Positions 6,652 through 14,321 of a stretch of 23,787 bases of DNA are shown in pieces. The translations under genes and the position numbers were made by a program. Source of the stretch: Bacteroidales bacterium (lineage in GTDB: Bacteria; Bacteroidota; Bacteroidia; Bacteroidales; Bacteroidaceae); assembly GCA_004558865.1 (NCBI GenBank), contig SFCY01000022.1, positions 1 through 23,787 on the forward strand, read 5' to 3'. The notes under the pieces are model-generated. The model saw only the letters and a list, made by a program, of their open reading frames with translations. It did no database searches and was not told the origin of the DNA. Position 1 is the first letter of the stretch; every line of letters starts with the position of its first letter.

Positions 6652-8967
6652 TCAATGCCCTCGACTGAAGGAATAGGGAAAGTCGTCGACGGCCGTGCCC
6701 CGTGTCGTCGCGGGCTTCGGCTGCATGTCGAAGACTATCTCCGAACCGCTCAGAAGCTGGTCGGTGGTGAGGTAGTTGCGGCTCCACAACTTGCCGCCTA
6801 TGCTCACCTTACCCACATAGCGGTTGGCCTTGCTGTTGGCGGGCGCGCTGAGGACGGTAGTCCTGCCATCGCCAAGACGGATGCCAACACGCTTGAACAG
6901 CGGCGAGCCAAGCGCGAACTCTCCGGTGCCGGGGCAGACGCTGTAGAAGCCAAGGGCCGACATCACATACCAAGCCGAGGTCTGCCCGTTGTCCTCGTCG
7001 CCACAATAGCCGTCGGGCGTGGCACTGTAGAGTCTGTCCATCACCTCGCGCGTCCAGTATTGGGCCTTCCAAGGCTGTCCGCACCAGTCGTAGAGATAGA
7101 TGGCGTGCTGCACGGGCTGGTTGCCGTGGGCATAGTTGCCGAAGTCCATCACTTGCATCTCGCGGATCTCGTGAATGACGAAGCCATAATAGGAATCGTC
7201 AAACACGGGCGGGAGGATGAAGAGCGAGTCGAGCTTGGAGGCGAAGGCCTCGTTGCCGCCCATGAGGTCGATGAGTCCCTGCGGGTCGTGGAACACCGAC
7301 CACGTGTAGTGCCAACTATTGCCCTCGGTGAAGTCGCCGCCCCACTTGAAGGGATTGAACGGCGAGCTGAAGTCGCCGTTGGCCTTGCGGCCGCGCATCA
7401 GCTTGGTGGCGGGGTCGAAGAGCTTGCGATAGTTCATGGAGCGCAAGCGGTAGGGCTTCAGCTCAGAGGCTTTACGCCCGATGGAAAGGCCATATTTGTA
7501 GATGCACCAGTCGTCATAGGCATATTCCAGACTGCGGGCCACACTCTCATTGATGCCCACATCGCAAGGCACATAGCCCAGGCGGTTGTACTGTTGCCAC
7601 CCCTTACGCCCGGTTGAGCCCACGGAGGGATGGTTGGCATTGGCTCCATGGGTAAGGGCTTCCCATAGAAGATTCTTCCCCGAATCGTCGATGAAACCAG
7701 TGTTTTTTCCGTTCTGCGTCAACGTCAGGTAGCTGTTGGCCATCACCGAGGCGCTGTTGTTGCCCACCATGCAGTCGCGGTGGCCCGGGCTGGACCATTC
7801 GGGCAGGAAGCCGCTCTCCCGATATACATTGAGCCAACCTTGGAACATCTTTTCCGCCTCTTCGGGATAAAAGGCGTCAACAAAGGGGAAAAGCGCGCGG
7901 AAGGTGTCCCAGAAGCCCGTGTCGGTGTAGAGATAGCCACGGCACACCTTGCCGTTGTAGGGACTGTAATGCACGATTTCACCGTCATTGGCCACCTCAT
8001 AGAAGCGGTGGGGGAAGAGCAGGCAACGATAGAGGCAGGAATAGAATGTGCGGATAGCGTCGACATTGTCGTCCTCTATCACGAAGCGGCCGAGTTGGCG
8101 GTTCCACTCTTGGCGCGCGGCGTCGCGCACCTGTTCGAAACTGCGGCCCTCCACCTCCTTGAGATTCTGCAGAGCCTGTTGCTCACTGATGAACGAGGAG
8201 GCGACACGCACAGTCACGGGCTGCCCCTTCCGCGTGGTGAATCCCACGATAGCGCCCGCATGGTCACACTCCACGGCAAGACCGTCTTGTGGCCGGCCGT
8301 CGGCGTAGGTACGGCAGAATGTGACAGGACGGTCAAACTCTATGACAAACCAGTTGCGGAAGTTGTCGGGGCAACCACCGGAATTTTTCGTGGTGTAGCC
8401 CACTATGGTGCGCTTGTTGGGCATCACCCTCACCATTGAGCCTTTGTCGAACGCGTCGACCACAAGAAAAGAGGAGTCGTTGGTGGGATAGCCTAATCGC
8501 AGCACGGCGGCACGGCACGTGGGGGCAAGCTCGGCCGTCACGTCGTAGTCGGCCAAGTACACCTTATAATAATAGGGACGGGCCACCTCGGCCTTGTGGG
8601 AGAACCATGAGGCGCGCGCCTCCTCGTCGAACACGGGACGCCCCGTAAGCGGCATCAGCGAGAACTGCCCATAGTCGTTGATCCAGGGACTGGGCTGGTG
8701 GGTCTGCTTCAGACCACGTATCTTGTTGGAATGATAGGTGTAGGTCCAGCCGTCGCCCATCTTTCCGGTTTGCGGCGTCCAGAAGTTCATGCCCCATGGC
8801 ACGGCCACGGCGGGATAAGTGTTGCCCGTGGAAAGGCCGGGGTCGGAGTCGGAACCCATCAAGGTGCAGACCTCATCGGCCACATTGCGGTCGTGCTGCG
8901 CCCAGACGACGGAGGGGAGCCAGCAGCCAACCAGCCAAAAGACAGATAATGACAAAAGATGCTTCAT
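6652..8967 (-). CDS. GH92 family alpha-mannosidase, exported (771 aa)
   Basis: A calcium-dependent exo-alpha-mannosidase that trims mannose from N-glycans or mannans outside the cytoplasm. Family signatures are clear: TEGNSWHYTW with Glu548, HGNQP at 614-618, and GDEDNGQTSAWY with Asp657 and Asp659. These three residues sit at a constant offset of 15 from the catalytic acid Glu533 and base pair Asp642/Asp644 I recall for Bacteroides BT3990, so the site looks intact. The N-terminus is a signal peptide; cleavage after VWA is possible, but LVGC at 12-15 also reads as a lipobox, so a lipoprotein form cannot be excluded. Length matches the family. It lies 42 bases after the PagL-like gene and 34 before crcB, all on the minus strand. 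The exact linkage cleaved (1,2, 1,3, 1,4 or 1,6) cannot be assigned. Confidence 0.93.
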   Translation of the reverse strand: MKHLLSLSVFWLVGCWLPSVVWAQHDRNVADEVCTLMGSDSDPGLSTGNTYPAVAVPWGMNFWTPQTGKMGDGWTYTYHSNKIRGLKQTHQPSPWINDYGQFSLMPLTGRPVFDEEARASWFSHKAEVARPYYYKVYLADYDVTAELAPTCRAAVLRLGYPTNDSSFLVVDAFDKGSMVRVMPNKRTIVGYTTKNSGGCPDNFRNWFVIEFDRPVTFCRTYADGRPQDGLAVECDHAGAIVGFTTRKGQPVTVRVASSFISEQQALQNLKEVEGRSFEQVRDAARQEWNRQLGRFVIEDDNVDAIRTFYSCLYRCLLFPHRFYEVANDGEIVHYSPYNGKVCRGYLYTDTGFWDTFRALFPFVDAFYPEEAEKMFQGWLNVYRESGFLPEWSSPGHRDCMVGNNSASVMANSYLTLTQNGKNTGFIDDSGKNLLWEALTHGANANHPSVGSTGRKGWQQYNRLGYVPCDVGINESVARSLEYAYDDWCIYKYGLSIGRKASELKPYRLRSMNYRKLFDPATKLMRGRKANGDFSSPFNPFKWGGDFTEGNSWHYTWSVFHDPQGLIDLMGGNEAFASKLDSLFILPPVFDDSYYGFVIHEIREMQVMDFGNYAHGNQPVQHAIYLYDWCGQPWKAQYWTREVMDRLYSATPDGYCGDEDNGQTSAWYVMSALGFYSVCPGTGEFALGSPLFKRVGIRLGDGRTTVLSAPANSKANRYVGKVSIGGKLWSRNYLTTDQLLSGSEIVFDMQPKPATTRGTAVDDFPYSFSRGH

Positions 8968-9009
8968 AAGCTTATTGGAAGTCTGAAGGTGAATGTATGA
9001 TGATGTTTG

Positions 9010-10263
9010 TTATTTGCTTTGCCATACAGGAATGACGACACGCAGCGAGGAGAAGTCGGCCTTGGTCTTGTGGGCCTTGACGTTTACGCCCACTTTCAGA
9101 CCGATGAAATGGCGGAAAGTGTAGAATACGCCAATGTTCTCGTAGTAGCGTTTCTCCATTTCGCTCACGCGCTCCCTCGCGTCGTGGTGAAGATACCAGC
9201 CAAGGGCCATGCGCACCGACAAGTCGTGGTAGAACACCTCGTGCTGGGCCGACACGCCCACCGACCAGCGGTTGTAGGCGGCGATGTGGCCGTCGCGGCC
9301 GTAAGGCTCTCCACCCAAGTCAATATAGCTCACATCCACCCCCAATCCCGAGGCCCAGCGGCGGGCGTAGCGATACATCATGGACGTGGACACTTCGTAG
9401 ACGGGATTCACGTGGAAGTGGGCCGTGCGGTAGTCGGAGGCTTTCGGATCAGTGCGGAACTGGGTGCGTTGCCAGTCGCCATCAAAGGTCTTACCGCCGA
9501 GGCCCAGCAGCAAGGTGGCGTAGAAATACCGATGGAATGGCGGCGGACGGAAGTCGTGGCGATGCACATAGATGTCCTCATAGTTGGGCGACCACTGCAG
9601 GGCCACCACCGCCCCCACGTTGTTGCTCCCCTTGTTGGGGCGGTTGAGGGCACCGTTGCTGTGGTGATAATACTCCACCCCCGCCTTGGCCACCCATTCC
9701 TTGGCAAACCGATAGCCAACATGCAGTCCCGCGGTGAAATACATCGACCAGCGAGAACCCATGAGCTCGTCGTCCACATTGGTCCGCGGGTTGTACTTCA
9801 GGTGGTGCCAGCCCAGACCGTAGCCCAACACATAGTCGGCCGTCCAATGGCGGGTCCGAAAGAAGGGGCGGGAGAACTTGCCGTAAAAGGAAACGGCGTT
9901 GCCCAACCGCGAGTCGTAGTCCTGCATCTCGGCCAGCCCCCAGCTGGGATCGGCGGTGCGACGCATGGTGACATCAGAGAAGTGGGCGGCCACCCCCCAA
10001 GCGAGTGTGGGGTAGCCATAGTCGTGGGCGTAGGAATCGGAGTCTTGAGGGAGCGAGGTGCGGCCGGCTTCAAGGTGGATGGACGTGGAGTAGCGGCGTT
10101 TCAGCCATCGACGGGAATATTGGTCCAAGGGAATCTGCCAGCTGGGCAGCACACCGCCCTCCAGGCTCCAGCGGCTCGGAAGCGAATCAGCTGGGGCTGC
10201 ATACGTACTTGCCGGCAAAGCCGCAAAGAGCAAAAGCAGCGATGAAATGGCCTGTTTCCACAT
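9010..10263 (-). CDS. Outer-membrane acyloxyacyl hydrolase / PagL-like lipid A deacylase (417 aa)
   Basis: A signal peptide (MWKQAISSLLLLFAALPASTYA) leads into a protein rich in alternating aromatic and polar beta-strand segments, as in an outer-membrane barrel. The diagnostic stretch is YYHHSNGA, with His200-x-Ser202-Asn203 matching the H-x-S-N catalytic site of PagL, which removes the 3-O acyl chain from lipid A at the cell surface. A preceding stretch, GYGLGWHHLKYNP, fits Bacteroidetes members. At 417 residues it is far longer than PagL (about 150 in the mature form). Bacteroidetes relatives annotated as acyloxyacyl hydrolase are similarly long, with extra barrel sequence on both sides of the core. 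It is the first gene of a likely run with GH92 and crcB. The true substrate (own lipid A or another lipid) is not shown by sequence. Confidence 0.75.
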   Translation of the reverse strand: MWKQAISSLLLLFAALPASTYAAPADSLPSRWSLEGGVLPSWQIPLDQYSRRWLKRRYSTSIHLEAGRTSLPQDSDSYAHDYGYPTLAWGVAAHFSDVTMRRTADPSWGLAEMQDYDSRLGNAVSFYGKFSRPFFRTRHWTADYVLGYGLGWHHLKYNPRTNVDDELMGSRWSMYFTAGLHVGYRFAKEWVAKAGVEYYHHSNGALNRPNKGSNNVGAVVALQWSPNYEDIYVHRHDFRPPPFHRYFYATLLLGLGGKTFDGDWQRTQFRTDPKASDYRTAHFHVNPVYEVSTSMMYRYARRWASGLGVDVSYIDLGGEPYGRDGHIAAYNRWSVGVSAQHEVFYHDLSVRMALGWYLHHDARERVSEMEKRYYENIGVFYTFRHFIGLKVGVNVKAHKTKADFSSLRVVIPVWQSK

Positions 10264-10387
10264 ATTTTGTCAATGCACAATCCACAAATGTCTGACCCCC
10301 TAACGGCTCAAAGACGCGCGGCAGCACGCAGCGCACTACATGCACCATGGCTGTAAGAAGTGGCGGGGCTAACCACGCTTTGCCTTC
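10264..10387. other. Intergenic region between CPBP and PagL-like genes
   Basis: These 124 bases hold no gene. A weak promoter-like pair for the PagL-like gene exists on the minus strand (TTTG, 16 bases, GACATTTG) but both spacing and sequence are off consensus. GTGG...CCAC at about 10361-10377 is a minor hairpin. Confidence 0.3.
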
Positions 10388-11236
10388 CTAACTCCTGTCG
10401 CCCAACTCCTTGCCCGCAACTTTCCTCATCCTCTGGTTGAGCTGGAAGAGCGAGGGGAGGAAGATGAAGAGCGAGCAGACGATGCCCATCACCATCATGC
10501 GGGTGCTTCCGTGGAAGAGGTCGATGAGCTTGCCGTCGTTGATTTGCGGCATGAGATGGAACATGACAAAGGCGACGGTGTTGTTCACCCAGTGGAAGAC
10601 AATGCCCGGGAAGATGCTGCCGGTGCGATAGTAGAGCCAGCCAAGCAGCAGCCCGATGGCGGTGGCATGGATGAACTGTGGCACGTTGAAATGGAACAAT
10701 CCGAAGATGACGGCGCTCACGGCGATGGCTATCCAGTGGCGCCGCTCGCCAAACAGGGCAAGCAGCTTGCGCAGAATGGCCCCGCGGAAACACATCTCCT
10801 CGGCCACGGGCACCAACACGCCTATCACAATGTAGCCCGCAGGCTTGCCCATAATCTGCTCGAAGAGCTTCTCATATTGTTGTGGCATCTGAACTTGCAG
10901 CATTTCGAGCAGCCACTGTGAGGGCAGAATCGTGCCCAAGGAGAGCATCGCGGCCCAGAACGCCACGCCCCAAGGATGGCTGCGCAGGTATTGGCGCGAC
11001 CAGGGCGACCACTTGAACTGCCCGAAGAGGAGTATCGTCAGGATGGACGAGAACAGCGTCACGAGCAACAAGGCGTCGCCGCCTGGCGCCGCCGACATGT
11101 CGAGGGTGTCGGCGATGGGCTTGCCCGTGGCGAGGCCGGTGCCAATGCCCACGGCGAGAAGCATGACGCATTGGGTCAAATAGAACGTCACGAAATACAA
11201 GATGACGTCCAACGTATTCAAGACTGTTTTATTCAT
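10388..11236 (-). CDS. CPBP family intramembrane glutamic/metalloprotease (282 aa)
   Basis: A multi-spanning inner-membrane protein of the CAAX-protease and bacteriocin-processing (CPBP, Abi) family. The three catalytic motifs are complete: EE-xxx-R at E146 E147 R151 (AEEMCFRG), F-xxx-H ending at His182 (FGLFHF), and H-xxx-N at His215/Asn219 (FHWVNN). About seven to eight hydrophobic stretches are seen (first at 8-36, last near 245-265). Bacterial members have been linked to peptide maturation, self-immunity and membrane-protein turnover; the substrate here is unknown. The ATG at 11236 lies one base after the ribF stop, so translation is probably coupled. Downstream is the 124-base gap before the PagL-like gene. 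Confidence 0.88.
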   Translation of the reverse strand: MNKTVLNTLDVILYFVTFYLTQCVMLLAVGIGTGLATGKPIADTLDMSAAPGGDALLLVTLFSSILTILLFGQFKWSPWSRQYLRSHPWGVAFWAAMLSLGTILPSQWLLEMLQVQMPQQYEKLFEQIMGKPAGYIVIGVLVPVAEEMCFRGAILRKLLALFGERRHWIAIAVSAVIFGLFHFNVPQFIHATAIGLLLGWLYYRTGSIFPGIVFHWVNNTVAFVMFHLMPQINDGKLIDLFHGSTRMMVMGIVCSLFIFLPSLFQLNQRMRKVAGKELGDRS

Positions 11237-11237
11237 T

Positions 11238-12182
11238 TTATTCTGTCTCTTGGTTAAAAAGTTGCTCTATTTGGTTCTTGTCGCGCTTCAGCTGCTCCTC
11301 CAGGTCCTCCATCGTGTCGAACTTGCGCTCCTCGCGTATGCGGTGGATGAAGCACACGGTCAGCTCCTGTCCATAGAGGTCGTCGGCCCAGTTGAAGAGG
11401 TTCACCTCAATGCTGAGCCGCGTGCCGCCAAAGGTGGGTCGCGTGCCGATGTTGAGCATGCCACGATGGTAGGCCAGCGACTGGCCCGTCCTTGCCCGCA
11501 CGGCATACACTCCCGGGGCGGGCACCAATTGGCCGGAATCCCCCAGGTCGATGTTGGCCGTGGGGAAACCCATCTTGCGCCCGTTCTCCAGCCCGTGGAC
11601 CACTGTGCCCATGATGGAATAGGGATAGCCCAGGCAGTCGCGGGCGCGCTCCACGTCGCCCTCGCCTACCATCTCGCGCACCACGGATGAGCTGACGTTG
11701 ATGCCATGCAGCACGAAGGCCTGGCTCCGGATGACCCAGATGCCAATCTCCTTGCCAAACTCCATATAGTCCTCAAATCCGCATCGGCGGTCGTGGCCGA
11801 AGCGGTTGTCGTAGCCTATGACGAGCTTGGCCACTCCGAGGCGTTCCTTCAGCACGTCCTCCATGAAGTCGCGGGCCGACAGGGCGGCCATCTCGGGCGT
11901 GAAATGCAGCACCACGACGGTCTCCACACCTGTCCGGGCGAGGAGCAGCAGCTTCTCGTCGAGCGTGGTGAGCAGCCGGGGCTGGTAGTCGTCGTTGAGC
12001 ACCTGGCGCGGATGGCGGTCGAAGGTGATGACCATGGAGTGCATACGCGATGCCTTGGCCACAGCCATGACATGGCCGATGAGATACTGGTGGCCACGGT
12101 GCACGCCGTCGAAGAAGCCGATGGTGGCCACCGAGGATCCGTCCAACTGAGGGGTATCGTTATTTAAATATATCGTTTTCAT
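11238..12182 (-). CDS. ribF: Bifunctional riboflavin kinase / FAD synthetase RibF (314 aa)
   Basis: Makes FMN from riboflavin and ATP, then FAD from FMN and ATP, in the cytoplasm. The N-terminal nucleotidyltransferase shows GFFDGVHRGHQ, with the H28-x-G-H31 motif, and a later SSSVVREMVGEGDV. The C-terminal kinase domain shows G205FPTAN210, followed by GVYAV and the RPTFGG loop. Length is normal. Its ATG lies 23 bases inside the end of the HAD phosphatase gene, and its stop is one base before the CPBP gene, so the three genes form a compact unit. An upstream HAD phosphatase could be a metabolic neighbour of flavin synthesis, but its sequence family is broad and this is inference. Confidence 0.95.
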   Translation of the reverse strand: MKTIYLNNDTPQLDGSSVATIGFFDGVHRGHQYLIGHVMAVAKASRMHSMVITFDRHPRQVLNDDYQPRLLTTLDEKLLLLARTGVETVVVLHFTPEMAALSARDFMEDVLKERLGVAKLVIGYDNRFGHDRRCGFEDYMEFGKEIGIWVIRSQAFVLHGINVSSSVVREMVGEGDVERARDCLGYPYSIMGTVVHGLENGRKMGFPTANIDLGDSGQLVPAPGVYAVRARTGQSLAYHRGMLNIGTRPTFGGTRLSIEVNLFNWADDLYGQELTVCFIHRIREERKFDTMEDLEEQLKRDKNQIEQLFNQETE

Positions 12183-12786
12183 TCAACCAATCGTTGTCGT
12201 TGAGGTTTTGCCAAACGTGGATGCCCAGCCCACGGGCCGCATCGCAGTTGGCCTTGAGGTCGTCTATGAACAGTGTCTCTTCGGCCTCCATGCCCGCCAG
12301 CCTCAGGGCCTCGGCGAAGATGGCCGGCTGGGGCTTGACCATGCCCAGCTCGTAGGAGAGGAACACGCGGTCGAAATAGTCGTCCACGCCGAAATCCCCA
12401 AGCGGAAAGAGCCTCGTGCGGGCATACTCCCAGTGCATCACATTGGTGTTGGAAAGCAGGAACACCCGATGGCTGCGCCGCAAACTGAGCAGCCGCCGCT
12501 TCTTCTCGTCGTCGATGCCGACGAGAAACTGGTTCCACGCCCAGCGGATGTCAGCGTCGGAAGCCTCGCTGGCCGTCTGCCGCCTCACTTCCCAGTAGAA
12601 CTCCTTCTCCCCCACCTTGCCTGTCTCCAAGCCGAAGATCAGGTTCCTGCCGGCCTCCGAGTCCATGCACGCCTCAGCGTTGGCGATGCCTATACGCTCG
12701 AAAGCCTTGAAACAGCGCATGGGGTCGAGGCTCACGAGCACTCCCCCCAAGTCGAATATGATGTTTCTGATGTTGTTCTCCACCAT
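12160..12786 (-). CDS. HAD-IA family phosphatase, YihX-like (208 aa)
   Basis: A cytoplasmic haloacid dehalogenase-like hydrolase. Motif I is FDLGGVLVSLD with nucleophile Asp12; the usual second Asp is replaced by Gly14 as in the YihX / glucose-1-phosphatase branch. Motif II is LLSNTN (Ser112), motif III Lys151 (GMVKPQP) and motif IV FIDDLKANCDAA (Asp175, Asp176). The helical cap lies at about 20-95. The ATG at 12786 was chosen because it starts directly before the HAD fold and sits about 20 bases after the predicted transcript start; the longer open frame to 12957 is not HAD sequence. It overlaps ribF by 23 bases. Substrate is unknown; a sugar phosphate or a flavin precursor phosphate is possible. 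Confidence 0.88.
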   Translation of the reverse strand: MVENNIRNIIFDLGGVLVSLDPMRCFKAFERIGIANAEACMDSEAGRNLIFGLETGKVGEKEFYWEVRRQTASEASDADIRWAWNQFLVGIDDEKKRRLLSLRRSHRVFLLSNTNVMHWEYARTRLFPLGDFGVDDYFDRVFLSYELGMVKPQPAIFAEALRLAGMEAEETLFIDDLKANCDAARGLGIHVWQNLNDNDWLNENDIFK

Positions 12787-12812
12787 TCTGTCTTCCGATA
12801 GTCTAACTTTTG

Positions 12813-12845
12813 CAAAAGTAAACAAATAAATTTGATTTATCGCAA
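12813..12845 (-). promoter_or_regulatory. Promoter for the HAD-ribF-CPBP unit
   Basis: On the minus strand TTG (plus 12843-12845), 22 bases, TACTTTTG (plus 12813-12820). The -7 box fits TAnnTTTG exactly; the spacer is slightly long. The predicted start of transcription, near 12806, gives a 20-base leader to the ATG at 12786. Confidence 0.5.
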
Positions 12846-12912
12846 TTTGGAAAAGTAAATAACGTGAAATGGAGGGAAATAATGGAATTTGGGTCAGAAA
12901 GGGGCAAATGTC

Positions 12913-13003
12913 CTTCACGCTGCGGTTGCCGGCAATAGCCGACCAACTTGCCCGCAAATGTCCACCAACTTGTCGACAAATGTCAGCAACCGTGGCCGTG
13001 AAG
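12913..13003. repeat. Inverted repeat enclosing two 22-base tandem units
   Basis: Outer arms: CTTCACG-CTG-CGGTTGC (12913-12929) pairs with GCAACCG-TGGC-CGTGAAG (12986-13003), 14 pairs around a small internal bulge. Inside are two head-to-tail units, 12943-12964 and 12965-12986, both CCAACTTG....CAAATGTC, 17 of 22 bases identical. Unit 2 has the perfect palindrome TTGTCGACAA. A further CAAATGTCC lies at 12905-12913. The two short plus-strand frames that cross here show no protein similarity. Confidence 0.55.
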
Positions 13004-13091
13004 AGTTTGAATGTCGGCGAGGCCTATCTGGCATTAAAGGAATTGACCCTACTGAAAGACAAGGACAATTGAGCGGCGGGTAAACGAAAGA

Positions 13092-13121
13092 TGGGGCTGT
13101 CGCTTGATGGCGGCAACCCCA
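13092..13121 (-). terminator. Hairpin, possible terminator of the topA-to-anti-sigma run
   Basis: Arms TGGGGCTG (13092-13099) and CAACCCCA (13114-13121) pair over eight positions allowing one G-T. On the minus strand the stem is followed by TCTTTCGTTT. It lies about 110 bases beyond the anti-sigma stop codon. Confidence 0.4.
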
Positions 13122-13229
13122 AAACGTTAGTATGTTATGAAAAATTTGAGAGAATCAGAAACTTCTCAGTTTCCTTGTCGTTGTTTTAACTAAAAATGAT
13201 TTATTATAGAGAAAGCATAGAAATGTATC

Positions 13230-13709
13230 TTACTTGAGAAGGACGTTGCTCTGCGGGGCGGAGGTCATGCCAGCGTGCTTGGCCGAGTCGATGGAAGCCG
13301 AGTCGGCGGCGTCGGCCACAGAGGAACCCTTGTGGATGGATGTCTGCGCTGCGGGAGCGGGCTGCGAGGAGTCGACGAAAGCCACCTGCATGGCGTTGCC
13401 CAGCGTGAGGACGATTGCCACCACGGCGGCCGCCTTGAAGAGCGGGCGCAGACGCTGCGGCATACGGACCACGCGCGCCTTCACGGTGCGCTGGCTGTCG
13501 ATGCGGGCCAGCATCTTGGCGTCGAAGTCCTCACCGAGGACATCTTCTTGCGGCTCTGATTTCTCGTAGCAGAACAGGTCTTTATAGCGCATCAGCTCCG
13601 CTGGCACATTGTCCTGCGTGAAGAACGACCGCAAGATATCCTCTTCCTGAAGAGTGGTCTCGCATCGCCAGTAGCGCTCCAAAAGTTGGTCTATATATTT
13701 ATAATCCAT
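13230..13709 (-). CDS. Probable anti-sigma-type single-pass membrane protein (159 aa)
   Basis: The cytoplasmic N-terminal part (MDYKYIDQLLERYWRCETTL, then EEDILRSFF) is the typical opening of short Bacteroidales proteins encoded directly after an ECF sigma factor. One hydrophobic segment (about 90-112, LFKAAAVVAIVLTLGNAMQV) follows a basic stretch, putting a 45-residue Ala/Ser-rich tail outside. No FecR domain or zinc-binding HxxxCxxC site is present, so it differs from the classic anti-sigma families. The gene overlaps the sigma factor by 11 bases, which indicates coupled translation and a roughly equal ratio of the two proteins. The anti-sigma role is inferred from this context and topology. 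Some databases give members of this family unrelated names, which should not be trusted. Confidence 0.65.
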   Translation of the reverse strand: MDYKYIDQLLERYWRCETTLQEEDILRSFFTQDNVPAELMRYKDLFCYEKSEPQEDVLGEDFDAKMLARIDSQRTVKARVVRMPQRLRPLFKAAAVVAIVLTLGNAMQVAFVDSSQPAPAAQTSIHKGSSVADAADSASIDSAKHAGMTSAPQSNVLLK

Positions 13710-14211
13710 AGTTGTCTATTTCTTGAAACTTTTCCCTTAACGTCTGACGGCCCCGGTGGATGTTCACCTTCACCTGGTCCTCGCTGATCTGCAGCGCCTG
13801 GGCTATTTCCTTGTAGGTCTTGCCCTCGAAGTCGCGCAGCTGGATGCAGCTTCGTTGCTTCTCAGGCAGGCTGTCGACCAGCTTTCTAACGATGTCCACC
13901 CGGTTTTGTTGGATGGTCTTCTCAGAGGGGGTATAGGCGGTGTCGGGCCTTTCCACTGGAGCCGCGTCGAGCGACTGGTTGTTGTTGTCGAGCTTCTTGA
14001 GCCTGTCCAGCGCCAGATTCCTGCAGATGGTGTAGCTGAAAGCCTCCAAGTTGTCAATCTGGTCCCACGCATCGCGCCTGTCCCAAAGCTTCATCAGTGT
14101 GTCCTGCACGATGTCCTCGGCTTCCTCCCTGTTGAGAGTGATGCGCAGAGCCAACCGGAAGATTTGATTCTTCAGTGGAAGGACATCGTTTTGGAAACTG
14201 ACTTTCTTCAT
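13699..14211 (-). CDS. ECF RNA polymerase sigma factor (170 aa)
   Basis: A sigma-70 family protein of the extracytoplasmic-function type. Region 2 spans about 15-75, with AEDIVQDTLMKLWDRRD and the -10-binding EAFSYTICRNLALDRL. Region 4 spans about 112-162 with LPEKQRSCIQLRDFEG and the helix-turn-helix KEIAQALQISEDQVKVNIHR. Regions 1 and 3 are absent, as usual for ECF factors. The ATG at 14211 begins the fold (MKKVSFQNDVLPLKNQIFR). It lies 110 bases after speA and overlaps the probable anti-sigma gene by 11 bases. No consensus primary-sigma promoter was found in the gap, so it may be transcribed from its own ECF promoter or by read-through from speA. The regulon cannot be deduced from this window. 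Confidence 0.93.
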   Translation of the reverse strand: MKKVSFQNDVLPLKNQIFRLALRITLNREEAEDIVQDTLMKLWDRRDAWDQIDNLEAFSYTICRNLALDRLKKLDNNNQSLDAAPVERPDTAYTPSEKTIQQNRVDIVRKLVDSLPEKQRSCIQLRDFEGKTYKEIAQALQISEDQVKVNIHRGRQTLREKFQEIDNYGL

Positions 14212-14321
14212 TTGTTTCTGTAATTATTGACGACTCTGTGGATGATTTGTTACAGCCGCGCCGTGATTTTAACACTTGTTTTGACTTCACCGCCCGTTGT
14301 TGTTCCAATCGACAACTCTTC

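Larger units (their letters stand above)
12846..13229. other. Intergenic region between the anti-sigma and HAD genes
   Basis: Apart from the repeat at 12913-13003 and the hairpin at 13092-13121, these bases hold no supported gene. The part 13122-13229 is AT-rich and lies directly downstream of the anti-sigma gene. A minor GAGAA...TTCTC stem is present at about 13151-13168. Confidence 0.4.

Noticed and set aside
9007..10245. A 412-codon plus-strand frame
   Set aside because: It mirrors the PagL-like gene, which has a signal peptide and an HxSN active site; the antisense frame has neither.
10264..10330. Promoter for the PagL-like gene (TTTG-N16-GACATTTG)
   Set aside because: Spacing is three or more bases short and the -7 box lacks its leading T, so it is not listed as a promoter.
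12787..12957. Longer start for the HAD phosphatase at 12957
   Set aside because: The added 57 residues are not HAD-like and the region contains the promoter at 12813-12845; the ATG at 12786 starts right before the fold.
12943..12986. Possible CRISPR array
   Set aside because: Only two units, directly adjacent with no spacers, and no cas genes nearby.
12869..13083. Two overlapping plus-strand ORFs of 64-67 codons
   Set aside because: They run through the tandem/inverted repeat, have no domain, no promoter and no ribosome site.
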